Shown here: positions 34,601-44,710 of the stretch, piece by piece
How positions within the stretch are numbered: the stretch's first letter is position 1
Layout of the letters: each line of letters begins with the position of its first letter
From: Sambucus nigra
Lineage: Eukaryota; Streptophyta; Magnoliopsida; Dipsacales; Adoxaceae
Assembly (NCBI GenBank): GCA_949130495.1
Contig: OX422214.1
Coordinates: 254,018,187 to 254,082,186, forward strand
Direction of reading: 5' to 3'
Length of the DNA: 64,000 nt
Notes under the pieces: generated by a model
What the model was told of the DNA's origin: nothing
Databases searched by the model: none
Seen by the model: only the letters and a program-made list of their open reading frames with translations
Translations under genes and position numbers: made by a program

Positions 34601-35144
34601 ATTTTCCTTGTTGTGTATATGATTGCATCCGCTCAGGTGCTCCACCGCAAGGACGCTTCTTTTGATATTCCCATTCCTTTGCTTTTGTCGGGCTGTAAGA
34701 TTTTGCGGATTATTACAGGTCATTGAATTAAACGCCTCCATATTTGGTATTCTAGATACGATCGGGTCTTTTCTTCGGGCGTGTGGCCCAAACTTTTATA
34801 CTTGTTTAATGAATGTATTAAGTAGATATTAAATTATTGTAATTCGTTGTATGTTGCTGTGGATCGATAGCTTATTCGGTCCTTTTGTATACTTTCATCT
34901 TAGTTGTATTATATATATTCTTATGGAATTCCACTTGCGTATCAGATTGGGTTATTCAAATTTAATTTTCTTAATTGCTTTTAAAATTCTATACTTTTTG
35001 GCAACCCGTTTTCTGACTTATTGGGTAGTTTTACCGTATACTTAGTTTATATTTTGTGATGCTGAGAATGATATCCATCCATGATTCCTGTTACGTTTGA
35101 GTATCGGGCTGGCCACCCCTTATCTCGGATCGTGGGTTGTCACA

Positions 35145-36351
35145 CAAACATCATTTTGTAATACTTCATTTATAATATCATCTCTCTTGTTGTCTTCCAT
35201 ACTCGTCTCTTATGCGATTTGTATTGTGAATTTTTTATATTAACAATATCACTAGCCCCCTCCCTCGTCTTTCTTGAGGATAAAGGAGGGGTCGTCCCGC
35301 CCTTAATCCTCATTATAGCCGAGGGTAGTTACCATCAATTTTAATTGATGTTTAATGATGTCCCCACCATTGGCCCTCATTATAGTCGAGGGTTGTTTTT
35401 ACCAAATTAATGGTTTTCAAGTCCTCCCTCGTCTTTCTTGAGGGCAAAGGTGGGATCGTCCCCACCATTGGCCCTCATTATAGGCGAGGGTTGTTTTTAC
35501 CAAATTAATGGTTTTTAAGTGTCCTCCCTCATCTTTCTTGAGGGCAAAGGTGGGATCGTCCCCACCATTGGCCCTCATTATAGCCGAGGGTTGCTTTTAC
35601 CAAATTAATGGTTTTTAAGTATCCTCCCTCGTCTTTCTTGAGGGCAAAGGTGGGGTCGTCCCCACCATTGGCCCTCATTATAGCCGAGGGTTGTTTTTAC
35701 AAATTAATGGTTTTCAAGTCCCCCCTCGTCTTTCTTGAGAGCAAAGGTGGGGTCGTCCCCACCATTGGCCCTCATTATAGCCGAGGGTGGTTTTTAACCA
35801 ACCTAATGGTTTTTAAGATAATGCCCTCCCTCATCGTTCTTGAGAGTGAATGAGGGGTCGTCCCCAACATTGACCCTCATTATAGCCGAGGGTGGTTTTT
35901 AACCAGCCTAATGGTTTTTAAGATAATGTCCTCCCTCGTTTTTCTTGACGGGGAATGAGGGGTCGTCCTAAGCATTGACCCTCATTATAGCTGAGGGTAG
36001 TCTTTAACCAACCTAATGGTTTTTAAGATAATGTCCTCCCTCGTCTTTCTTCAGGGCAAAGGTGGGGTCGGCCCCACCATTGACCCTCATTATAGCCGAG
36101 GGTGGTTTTTAACCAACCTAATGGTTTTTAAGATAATGTCCTCCCTCATCTTTCTTAAGGGTGAATGAGGGGTCGTCCCCAGCATTGACCCTCATTATAG
36201 CCGAGGGTGGACTTATCTAGCATTATCCCAATCACACTTTCTTTAATCGAACACAAAATGAGGGACCAATGTGACATTCTCATTAACTTTCCAAGTGTTA
36301 TATTGGAGCAACACATTCATTACAACTGTCGTCCGATAAAACTTTACAAAA
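35145..36351. other. T2 spacer between aORF end and integrase end
   Basis: Non-coding spacer where the two opposed genes of T2 converge. About 950 bp of it is the minisatellite given next. TTCATTTATAATATCATC near 35170 could hold poly-A signals for the aORF transcript. No other gene is seen. Confidence 0.6.
35262..36205. repeat. ~100-bp minisatellite in T2
   Basis: About nine units of 94-108 bp, each with CTCCCTCGTCTTTCTTGAGG, GGTCGTCCCCACCATTGGCC, CTCATTATAGCCGAGGG and TTAATGGTTTTTAAG (or a variant). Unit starts recur every ~100 bp (35421, 35521, 35621 and so on). The AGGGGTCGTCCCC core also occurs in the LTR minisatellite and in gag. Confidence 0.92.
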
Positions 36352-37452
36352 TTACTGATAGTATTTCTTCAAATGATCTGCATTCCAGGGGTTGCAAAAG
36401 GGTTCCCCTTCTAGGTTTTCTAGTCTATAGGTTCCAGGGACAACTTCATCGATGACCCTATATGGGCCATGCCAATTTGGATGTAGCTTGTTGGGCTTCT
36501 GCCAAGTCTTTTTGAGGACCAAGTCCCCCACTGTAATTGGCCTCTTCTTCACGCTCTGATTGTAAAACGTTGTGGTCCTCTACTGGTAGGCGGCTTGCCT
36601 TATCTCGACGTCTTCCCTCCTTTCCTCAATCAGGTCTAAGTCAAGTCTCCTCTCCTCCATATTTCTCTAGGGGTCATACATTTGGACCCTGTGAGTAGGA
36701 TACCCAATCTCGATGGGGATGACGGCTTCTGAGCCATAAGCCAGCATGAACGGGGTTTCTCCGGTTGAGGTCTTTGCCATCATCTTGTAGGCCCACAGTA
36801 CAACATATAACTCCTCAACCCATCTTCCTTTTTCCTCTTCAAGTCTCTTCTTCATCCAATCTAGGATCGTCCTATTTGTAACTTCTGTTTGCCCATTAGC
36901 CTGAGGTCGGCCTGGGGTAGAGAAGAATTGTTTGATACTCACCCTTTCACAGTACTTCTCTAGAGATGTATTCTTGAATTGAGTCCCGTTATCTGAGATG
37001 AGGGTGTTGGGGAGACCATATCTGCATATAATATTTTTCCAGATGAATTGGAAGGTCTTCTGCTCGGTAATCGTGACCATCGGCTCTGCCTCCACCCATT
37101 TTGAAAAATAGTCAATGGCCACGATGAGGAATCGATAGTTATTGATGGCCCTAGGCAAGGGGCCTACTAGGTCGATCCCCCACACTGCAAATGGCCATGG
37201 GTATGTAATGGAGGTAAGAGGCTGATGGGGCTGGTGTGGGATGGTGGCAAATCTTTGACATTTATCACACTTTTTTACATATGCTGTGGCATCCTTCCCC
37301 AAGGTCGGCCACCAGTTCCCCTGGGTGACCACCCTCTTCGCTAGAGACCTGGCTCCAATGTGGCTTGAACATGATCCTTCGTGCACGTCTTGCAAAATGG
37401 ATGGGACTTCAGATGGGTGCACACACTTAAGTAAGGGGAGCAAAAACCCCTT
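36352..37452 (-). pseudogene. T2 integrase
   Basis: Inserts element DNA into chromosomes. The HHCC zinc domain is visible (HEGSCSSHIGARSL, CDKCQ). The catalytic core has all three acidic residues: GIDLVGPLP, SDNGTQF and GQTEVTNR. It is followed by a C-terminal domain MKKRPITVGDLVLKKTWQKP, NWHGPYRVIDEV and NPWNADHLKKYYQ, ending at the stop at 36352. The frame breaks near 36553-36666 (stop after MYDP). The N-terminal side joins the second RNase H across a single TAA after RDTL. It is the best-preserved enzyme of T2 but not translatable as one piece. Confidence 0.92.
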
Positions 37453-38106
37453 TGTTTACAAGGTGTCCCTAATGACAGTGAACTTTGTAGCTCTGTATCT
37501 TAACTTCTTCCATTCTTGGCTTGCTTCTGGCATCTCCCCCTCTTTAATGTATCTGATCAGAGGGTCCATCCATGAAGCTTCCTTAGAAACATTTAGGTAA
37601 GTGCAAAGTGTTCCCTCAGTATCTTCGATAGTTGGTCGAAGTAAAATTTGCACTGGGATTGTCCTCCTGATATATGTCCTAGTCGCCGAGGCTAACCTAG
37701 TAAGGGGATCAGCTCGGCCATTATTGAGCCTAGGTATCCTTTTTAATTTCTCTTCTTTGAAGCTCTTCAGTAATGATCTCACCTTCTCGAGGTACTTGGC
37801 CATTCGCTCATCCTTGGCCTTGTAGGCTCCTAGTATTTGGTTCACTACTAGCCTTGAATCACTATGGACCAAAATCTGGCCGACATTAAGAGACTTGGCC
37901 AAGGAGAGACCTGCTATCAGGGCCTCATATTCGGACTCGTTGTTAGAGGCTTTGAAGTTGAACCTCAGGGCGTACTCAATGTCCGTGCCATTGGGTGCTG
38001 ACACTATAAGTCCAGCTCCACTTCTGCTGTCTCAGGAGGACCCGTCCATGAAGAGGCTCCACATAGTACCTTCTAAAAAATTTCCCTCGGTGAGGGACCC
38101 CTGTCT
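37453..38106 (-). pseudogene. T2 second (archaeal-type) RNase H
   Basis: An additional RNase H after the normal RT-RNase H is a defining mark of the Tat lineage. Motifs in order: WSLFMDGSS (Asp), a TGA, then SRSGAGLI, ASNNESEYEALIAGLSLAKS (Glu), LVHSDSRLVVNQI (Asp), LNNGRADPLTRLAS (Asp). All four expected acidic residues are present. Only the TGA at about 38030 and the TAA at its end interrupt it. It runs directly into integrase. Confidence 0.9.
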
Positions 38107-39836
38107 AAAGAAATATCTTCCCTCTTTATTTTCGGCCACCTTTTCTTTAGAAGTGCTTGTCTCAGTCTTATCTGCGGGTGTGTCGGCAAGTCTTCCCTGT
38201 AGGGTATCTATCTTCTCGAGGCTCTTATCTTCAGTTTCATCATCTTCCCAAGTAAATTCAGCCACGAAATCTGCCAATGCTTGCCCTTTGATGGCCTTCC
38301 TAGGTTGATACACAATGTCAAACTCTATGGCCCAGGCCATTAACCTCCTTGATTTTTTTGGCTTGTGTAAGACCTGCCTAAGAGGAGAGTCAGTGAGGAT
38401 GACCATTGTATGGGACTAGAAGTATGGCTTCATCTTTCTTGATGCATGGATCAAGGCATAGGCTAACTTATCCATCCTTGGGTATTTTTGCTCTCCCCCT
38501 AGAGTTCCTTACTATTGAAGTACACAGGCTTATGTACCCCATCTTCGTCTCTCACAATGGCTGCGCTGATGGCTGATTCTGAGAGAGCTATGTACACATG
38601 TAGTTGTTCGCCCTGCACTGGTCGGGACAACAGCAAGGGAGACCCTAGGAATGCCTTTAACTCCTTGAAAGCCTCATCACACTCTTCACTCTATTCGAAG
38701 GCCTTCCTGAGAATTTTGAATAATGGTAAACACTTGTCTGTGGCTCTGGATACGAACCTATTCAAAGCAGCCACTCGCCCCGTGAGCCTCTGAACGTCTT
38801 TAATAGTCTTGGGGGTCTTCATCTCTAGGAGGGCCTTTATTTTCTCAGGGTTGGCCTCAATGCCTTTTAGATTCACGATAAACCCCAAGAATTTCCCTGC
38901 TCCAACCCCGAAGACACACTTGGCCGGGTTGAGCTTCATTCGATACTTATCCATCGTGTTAAAGCTCCTCTCAAGGTCAGCCACATGATCCTCTGCCTTA
39001 AAACTCTTGGTCATCATATCATCTACATAGACCTCCATAGACTTCCCAATTTGGTCTTCAAACATTTTATTTACAAGGCGTTGATACGTTTCCCCTGCAT
39101 TCTTCAAGCCAAAGGGCATGACCCTATAACAGTATGTCCCTTTGTCGGTAATAAAGGCTATTTTCTCGAGTCATCAGGGTCCATGAAGATCTGGTTGTAC
39201 CCTGAGTAGGCATCTATGAAGCTCATGAGCTCATGCCCTGCGGTAGCATCTGCCATCTGGTCAATACGGGGGATAGGGAAGATATCTTTGGGACAATGCT
39301 TGTTAAGGTCGGTGAAGTCCACACACATTCTCCACTTCCCGTTGGCCTTTGGGACAATGACTACATTGGACAGCCATTCAGGGTAGATAACCTCTCTGAT
39401 AAACTCAGCATCTTCTAATTTTTTGACCTCATCCCTTATGACCTCATACTTTTCTCTAGGGTAAATTCTCCTCTTTTGTTTTACCGGCTTTGCACCCTAT
39501 ACCACGTTGAGCTCGTGGCATATGATTTCAGGGTCGATCCCCGGCATATCTGAATGACTCCATGCAAAAACGCTCTGTCTTCTCCTCAACAGTTTAATGA
39601 GGTCTTCCTTGATATTTGGCTTCAGAGACTTGTCGATTTGGACGGTTTTTTTCGGGTCATCCTCATTGAGGATGATGGATTCTACCTCTTCCGTGGACTC
39701 TTCTTTTTTCAGTTTCGTCTCGTCTCTGGGGTCTAGGGTATCAATATTATAAGTGGTTGTAGCCTTCTTGTGTGCCTCTCTTTCTTCAGTGGAGTTATAA
39801 TAACACTCCCGTGCTGTCGTCTAGTCCCCCTGAACT
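38107..39836 (-). pseudogene. T2 reverse transcriptase and RNase H
   Basis: N-terminal part: LNEDDPKKTVQIDKSL, FAWSHSDMPGIDPEI, a stop near 39500, then KLEDAEFIREVIYPEWLSNV, KWRMCVDFTDLNKHCPKD and FIDAYSGYNQIFMDPDD. A one-base frameshift near 39165 precedes AFITDKGTYCYRVMPFGLKN and the catalytic EVYVDDMMTKSF near 39030. RNase H then shows SEECDEAFKELKAFLGSPLL, PVYFNSKEL, LTDSPLRQVLHKPKKSRRLM and GQALADFVAEF. Four nonsense changes plus the frameshift inactivate it. RT copies the packaged RNA into DNA; RNase H removes the RNA strand. Confidence 0.92.
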
Positions 39837-40663
39837 TCCCCCACCCCGTAAGGGGTTGGAAATTTAATCATCTGATGGACCGTAGATAGCACAGCTTCAA
39901 ACCCCCTGAGGGCTACCCGCCCCAGTATAATATTGTAGGCCGAAAAGACATGTTCATCCATCACAAAGAAGCTGACCTTCTTGGTAAGCCATCTCGGCCA
40001 CTCATCCCCCATCCTGACATCGGTCTCATACACTCCAAGGGGATGAACCTTTCCCCCACTGAACTCAATCAATGGGTTATGGTATGGGATGAGTCTAGCA
40101 CGGCTGAGACCTAAGGCCTTAAAACATGGCCAAAACATCACATCTGTAGATCTACCCCCATCTACTAGGATCCTTAGCACCTCGCACCCGTGCACCCTGG
40201 TAGTGATGACGAAAGGGTCATCATGTGGGGATAATAGGCCTTTGAAGTCCATTCTTGAGAACCCCACTATCAGAGTATCCATATCAACCTTCTTCCTCTT
40301 TTCTGACTTTGCCTCCAGAGAGGTTGAGTGTACTGTCTTTGTCACTGCCTTGGCTTTAGCTACGTGGGCCTTCCTATCCGCGACCTCTGACCCTCCCCCT
40401 TCTAGTCCCCCGGAGATCATTCCTACACCGAGATAGATCATATTAAGTCTCTTGACAGGGTCGTGGTCGTCTCTCGGAGGGAGGTCAGGGTCGTCCTCAT
40501 CATCAGAGGGGTCGTCCCCTCTTTTTGGAGGACCTTCTTTACATGCATCGCCTCTCTTCTTTCTGGGGTCGTCCCCTCGGACCCTCTTGAAGGCACTCTT
40601 GTCAACGTACTTCCTCAGCTTCCCTTCTTTTAACATTTTTTCAATCTTATCTTTCAGATCAAA
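39837..40663 (-). pseudogene. T2 gag C-terminus and aspartic protease
   Basis: It begins just after the TGA that replaces the last zinc-finger residue of gag. FDLKDKIEKMLKEGKLRKYV is the usual Tat gag end, then an acidic linker (DDPSDDEDDPDLPPRDD), then protease with ILVDGGRSTDVMFWPCF, where DGG takes the place of the usual DTG/DSG (seen also in other Tat elements), and AYNIILGRVALRGFEAVLST. It ends at TAG 39837, an apparent CAG-to-TAG change between VQGD and TTARECYYNS, so it originally read on into RT. Confidence 0.88.
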
Positions 40664-42304
40664 TCATTTGTCTGTCACGTGGCCATGGTCTTGGTGAAAT
40701 TCGCACCACAGGTTTTTATTCCTCTTGTTGGGGGCTGACCTCAACTTCTCAGGCCACTTCAGGGATCGGTCACTCTTTATCTCATTGAGTATATGTTCAC
40801 AGCTGACCATTAGAGGGGTATAATCGGCGAACTTGTCATCCGTAGACCTCTTCTTCCCCTCTTTGTTCTTCTTATGGTACTTACCTCCACTGGTGCCTCC
40901 TTTTTCTTCTTCGTATTTTATGGCCATCACCTCTTCGGTGTTCATCACCTTTCCTGCTGTCGACAGCAACTCAGCCATCATCCTCGGAGGGTCTTCAGCA
41001 AGCTTCCATAACAGCTTCCCCTTATGGAGTCCTCCAATGAGGGCGGTCATGGCTATGCTGTCCTTATAGTCTTCCACCTCTAACTTTTCTTTGTTGAATC
41101 TGGCTATGTAGTCTCTTAGACTCTCATTCTTCCCATGCTTAACATAGAACAGGTGGGTGGTCTTCTTCTGTGGCCTCACCCCGAAGCAAAAGTTATGGAT
41201 GAACCGGTCTGCCAACTGCTTAAAGTTTTCAATGGAGTTTTTTGGAAGAGACATATACCAGACATGCGCAGCCCCAGTCAGATTACCAGAGAAGGCACGA
41301 AACCTTATCTCGTCTGAGATAGAGTATATGTCTGTTGCTGATTGATACATCTCAATATGGTGGACCGAGTTGGTACTCCCGTCATACCTTGGGGTGATCG
41401 CAGGTGGCATGAACTTTGATGGCGTAGGGAAGTTGACTATCTTTGCCACAAAGGGTGAGCCTGTGGAGTATCCTCTCCGAAGAGGGTCCCGGCTCTTCAG
41501 TATATCATCGATCTTATCCTCCAGTCGCTGGATCGAGTCATTCTAGGGCCTCTTAGGGTCAGCTTGGCCGATGTGATCCCCTGCCGCCTCTTTGAGATAG
41601 ACGGAGGGTTCTACTGCGACAAGTCTGTGTCAGCTGTTTACTTCTCCCTGACCGTCGTCCCGTCCTTGGGGTCGGCCCCCATGGGGTCGGCCATCTGTTG
41701 CCTCCCTTCTAGACCTCACAGAACTCCTTGATCTGGACAATTTTTCCCGCAGGTCATTTACTGGGCCCAGCCTCTCAAAGGCCGACCCCTTGCTCAGGCG
41801 ATCAAAAGTAGAGCCTCTCGGGCGATCATCAGGATTTTGCCTTCCACACTTCCCTCTGCTCTCCTGAAGAGGTCGTACAGTATTATTGGAGACCTCATAC
41901 GGCTCCCAGCATTCTATGGGGGCCTCCTCCCCCTCCAGATCATCATACCTGTCGTCAGGGAAAGGGTTTCCTTCCCTCCCCAGGCATATATGCCGGGGGT
42001 CGGCAACATCCCTCCACTGCTGAGGGGGTGGTAGGTCTTTGCGCGGTGCCTGGAGTGGTCCTCTGGCCTCATGATGCCCTCGAGACGCTGCCGGAGTAAT
42101 CATCTCAGGTGAGACCCCTGGTGGTCTTAGTATGTTCTGGCTGAGAGCTGTGAACTGCTCCTGCATGATCCGCTGACTTGTTGCCAGAGACTTCAAGGCT
42201 GCCGCCACATCAGCCATCTCAGACTGAGGTGGTGGCTAATTGGAACCGGGTCCTACTCCACTATTCGGTGGAGGAAGTGGTGGTTGTGGCATCTTCGGTG
42301 CCAT
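40664..42304 (-). pseudogene. T2 gag (capsid/nucleocapsid)
   Basis: ATG at 42304 gives MAPKMPQPPLPPPN; a TAG follows, then MADVAAALKSLATSQRIMQE, a TGA after QGEVNS, a TAG near 41544, then a long open stretch. The capsid core reads PPAITPRYDGSTNSVHHIEM, FRAFSGNLTGAAHVWYMSLP, FKQLADRFIHNFCF and SLRDYIARFNKEKLEV. The C-terminal zinc motif CEFHQDHGHVTDK has its final Cys codon changed to TGA at 40664. Gag forms the particle that packages element RNA. The PBS lies 163 bases upstream, as expected. Confidence 0.9.
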
Positions 42305-42466
42305 GTGTTTGAGCTATGAAAAGCTTAACTGAAGAAAAGACTGGTGAGTTTGAGAACCTTAGTGGGTCTCTTTCAATGGTGAAACATCTCCTCTCAGGGG
42401 GAGAACTGGTTCACCACCAGAGTGCCCAGTGAGGTCAAGCTGTACAAAGGAAGAGATGTCTTCTCA

Positions 42467-42484
42467 TTCCCACAGATGGCGTCA
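42467..42484 (-). other. Primer-binding site of T2
   Basis: Minus strand TGACGCCATCTGTGGGAA, three bases from the LTR end. T3 has TGGCGCCGTCTGTGGGAA at the same place. The first nine bases of the T3 version match the 3' end of tRNA-Asp or a similar CCA-ending tRNA; the rest does not, so the exact primer is unsure. Confidence 0.75.
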
Positions 42485-42487
42485 AAC

Positions 42488-43542
42488 TAGTGATGCTTAG
42501 ATTCAACACCACCAGATAAGTGATGATGAGCTCAAACAGCAGTAACCATGGCAGCCCTGGAGATATGTATGTATAAGTATATAGAAGGAGGTGAGTATAA
42601 GAGGAATAACACAGTGATGTATAGTGGTTCAACCAATTGGGCCTACATCCACTATGAGTGTGTGATCCACTAAGTATGGACACTAATAGCCTTGGATACA
42701 ATGCACATAAGCTCACTTTCTCTCTCTACTGTGTGTACAACCATAATTTTTACTAGGGTTACAATTATCCATCCCCTTGTAGGGTTGCAGGTGACAAGTA
42801 TATATAGGTCTTAGGGGGTGTAGTGTACCCCCCAAGCATGCATGGTGGATGTGAATGATAATCTAGCCAATCCCTTGCCGACACCTGTCGATGCCACCTG
42901 TGATTAATGATGACATAATATTCCCTCACGTGAGGGGGAGATATTGTTATAACAGTCTTCCATGTGCCATGTGAGCCTCACGCGCACTGTTCCACGCATC
43001 TCCCTAGCCACGCATTATGATGATGTCACCCTCGACCTGTGATATGAGTCCAAGGGAAAAGTTCCTTCCGGTAGTGAGTTTGGCCCAATTTGGGCCTCGT
43101 ACTGTCGTACCCTCGGAGGGTCGTCTGGGCCTGATGAGGGGTCGGCCCTTGAAGGGTCGTCTGGGCCTGATGAGGGTTCGGTTTCTTGGAGGGTCATCTG
43201 GACCATGATGATGGGTCGTCCCTTGAAGGGTCATCCGGGCCTGATGAGGGGTCGTCCCCTTGGAGGGTCGTCCGGACCATGATGAGGGGTCGGCCCCTTG
43301 GAGGGTCGTCTGGACCATGATGAGTGTTCGGCCTCTTGAAGGGTCGTCCGGACCTGATAAGGGGTCGGCCCCTTGGAGGGTCGTCCTGACCATGATGAGG
43401 GGTCGACCCCTTGAAGGGTCGTCAGGGCTTGATGAGGGGTCGTCTGATATATGTTGAGAGGTCGGCTCTAATGAGGGTCGTCTGGGCCTCGTCCAGTTGC
43501 AGGGCGCCCTCGTCCTGTCCGAGGGTACATATGGTTATATCA
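42488..43542 (-). mobile_element. 5' LTR of T2 (right)
   Basis: Plus strand runs from TAGTGATGCTTAG to GGTTATATCA, followed by the ATTTA duplication. The minus-strand TATA box is CCTATATATACTTG (about 42797-42810). It is about 35 bp longer than the left LTR because of an extra AT-rich stretch near 42738-42772. Confidence 0.9.
43105..43475. repeat. ~37-bp minisatellite in T2 right LTR
   Basis: Same units as 28690-29090 (GATGAGGGGTCGKCCCCTTG repeats). Open frames on both strands through it are by-products of the repeat. Confidence 0.88.
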
Positions 43543-43547
43543 ATTTA

Positions 43548-43918
43548 TAGAGCAGAGACACTACTACTGAAGAAAAAGGTTGATCGGTGGATACTGAGTA
43601 AAGACTGCTTCCTATGGGTGGTGCTAAATTATGCCGTTATTATTGAAGACTTAAAGATCTGCGTGTTATACTTAGAGAGCTAAGTAGTCTATAAGTCGTA
43701 TTGTGTTTGTCAAATCTTGTACAATGTTGAAATAGAGGTTTTACCTGAAAAGAAGTTTTCCTTGCTTCTTCGCATGTTTACTGGTTTGGTTTGCCATTTT
43801 TAATTAGGACTACATCACTGTATGCCACTAAATTAAATTAAGATAAAATTTGGTAAAATTGAATTTGTGTGTGGTTCACGTAAGATACCAATAAACCCAT
43901 AGAATCCTCGCATTATCT
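43548..43918 (+). mobile_element. 3' LTR of copia B, right part
   Basis: Continues the LTR cut at 28112: TAGAGCAGAGACACTACTAC matches 17340-17370 of the 5' LTR, as does GGTTGATCGGTGGATAC. It ends CGCATTATCT, where the terminal CA is lost, then the GGTGT duplication. Confidence 0.92.
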
Positions 43919-43923
43919 GGTGT

Positions 43924-44705
43924 AATGCATGGTATGGTAGAATGTGGAAGATACCTAAAGGAAATGAATCATATATGGATTAGTGGATTGTTAAAAAAAT
44001 TGAAACAAGTATTACCTATACTTGTATCATAAATTATAAGAACCACTGTGGGATATACCCTCGTAACAAAATAGGAATTTACAAGGCATTCTAATTAGTA
44101 TATATTATTCTTAAATAAAAATGTTGATATGAATTCATATGTATTGGTATTTAAGAACAATGTCTATATAGGAAGAATTTCAACTCAATGACTTAGTGCA
44201 TACAAGGCATTTTTGTGTATATATTTTCCTCCTAAAGGTTCAGTTAAATATTTATCTAAAGTTATATTATGCTCATTTATTCATTTAGTACTAGTACTAC
44301 TGCTATTACTAGATCTATTATAGTTTCCTATACTAAAATTTAGAACTAAAAAGTGATACATCTAAAATACCGGCATATGAAATCAAAATTAATTTACTCA
44401 AAGGCCTATCAAAGGAAAATTGGTCTGCTACATAGTAAACGACTAAAATACACATATAACTCCCAATAACATAATTGATTCAACAATTTTTAGGAAAAAA
44501 AGTAGAAAATAAAAAATAGATTGCATATAATTACTTACACAAATCAATCATAAATTTGTGATCATAGACACCAGACTCTAAGCATAAATCAACTATAAAT
44601 TTGTGATCATAGACACCGAACTCCAAGCTACAAACTATCAAATTTATACCTCAATATAGAAATTTTAGACTTTAAAAGTCACACCAATTGGTATTTAATT
44701 TTTAT
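43924..44705. other. Background sequence between copia B and K
   Basis: About 0.8 kb of AT-rich DNA with no coding frame or known repeat. It holds one short tandem duplication (44537-44636). It is the continuation of the DNA left of 16515. Confidence 0.6.
44537..44636. repeat. Short tandem duplication
   Basis: AAATTTGTGATCATAGACAC occurs twice about 47 bp apart, each copy preceded by ATCAA and followed by CRRACTCYAAGC. Confidence 0.8.
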
Positions 44706-44710
44706 ATTAA

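Larger units (their letters stand above)
32773..34636 (+). other. Putative GC-AG intron inside LTR S4
   Basis: AAG|GCAAGT to CATCCGCTCAG, followed by GTGCTCCACCGCAAGGACGC, a block shared with S1 and S2. Sequence-based inference only. Confidence 0.4.
32201..35144 (+). mobile_element. Solo LTR S4, Tekay-type Ty3/gypsy
   Basis: Begins TGTAACAACCCTCAC, ends CGTGGGTTGTCACA, TSD CAAAC (32196-32200 and 35145-35149), 2944 bp, no coding region. It is a sister of S2: same ends, same GGTGCGAGACAGTCAAAATA (near 32482), same CGAATCGATTCG array, same AAAGAGCA units near 34190-34280. Intron-like edges are at 32773 (AAG|GCAAGT) and 34636 (CGCTCAG). Several frames of about 60 codons inside have no support as genes. 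Confidence 0.93.
28113..43542 (-). mobile_element. T2, full-length Tat-lineage Ty3/gypsy element hosting S4
   Basis: TSD is ATTTA (28108-28112 and 43543-43547). On the minus strand the order is 5' LTR (right), PBS, gag, protease, RT, RNase H, a second archaeal-type RNase H, integrase, minisatellite, then an oppositely oriented aORF (plus strand), PPT and 3' LTR (left). A second RNase H and an antisense extra ORF are known marks of the Tat lineage. Without S4 it is about 12.5 kb. It is recognisable throughout but carries about ten stops and at least one frameshift. The two LTRs differ by several percent by eye, plus an extra ~35-bp stretch in the right one, so the insertion is not recent. Confidence 0.95.
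16520..43918 (+). mobile_element. Copia element B, complete but inactive, hosts S3 and T2
   Basis: The TSD is GGTGT (16515-16519 and 43919-43923). The 5' LTR is 1192 bp. The 3' LTR is split by T2 into 27292-28112 and 43548-43918, which sum to 1192 bp, confirming the reading. Without S3 and T2 the element is about 9.1 kb. Order gag, protease, integrase, RT, RNase H is the Ty1/copia order. Both gag and pol carry many stops and frameshifts. A 1.6-kb non-coding 3' region separates pol from the LTR. Placement within copia (possibly SIRE-like from integrase and gag motifs) is uncertain. Confidence 0.93.

Noticed and set aside
37286..40697. Plus-strand frames of 60-137 codons opposite T2 gag-pol
   Set aside because: Shadows of the minus-strand enzymes, which carry all recognisable motifs.
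43924..44705. Host gene fragment between copia B and K
   Set aside because: No frame, splice pattern or codon bias supports coding.
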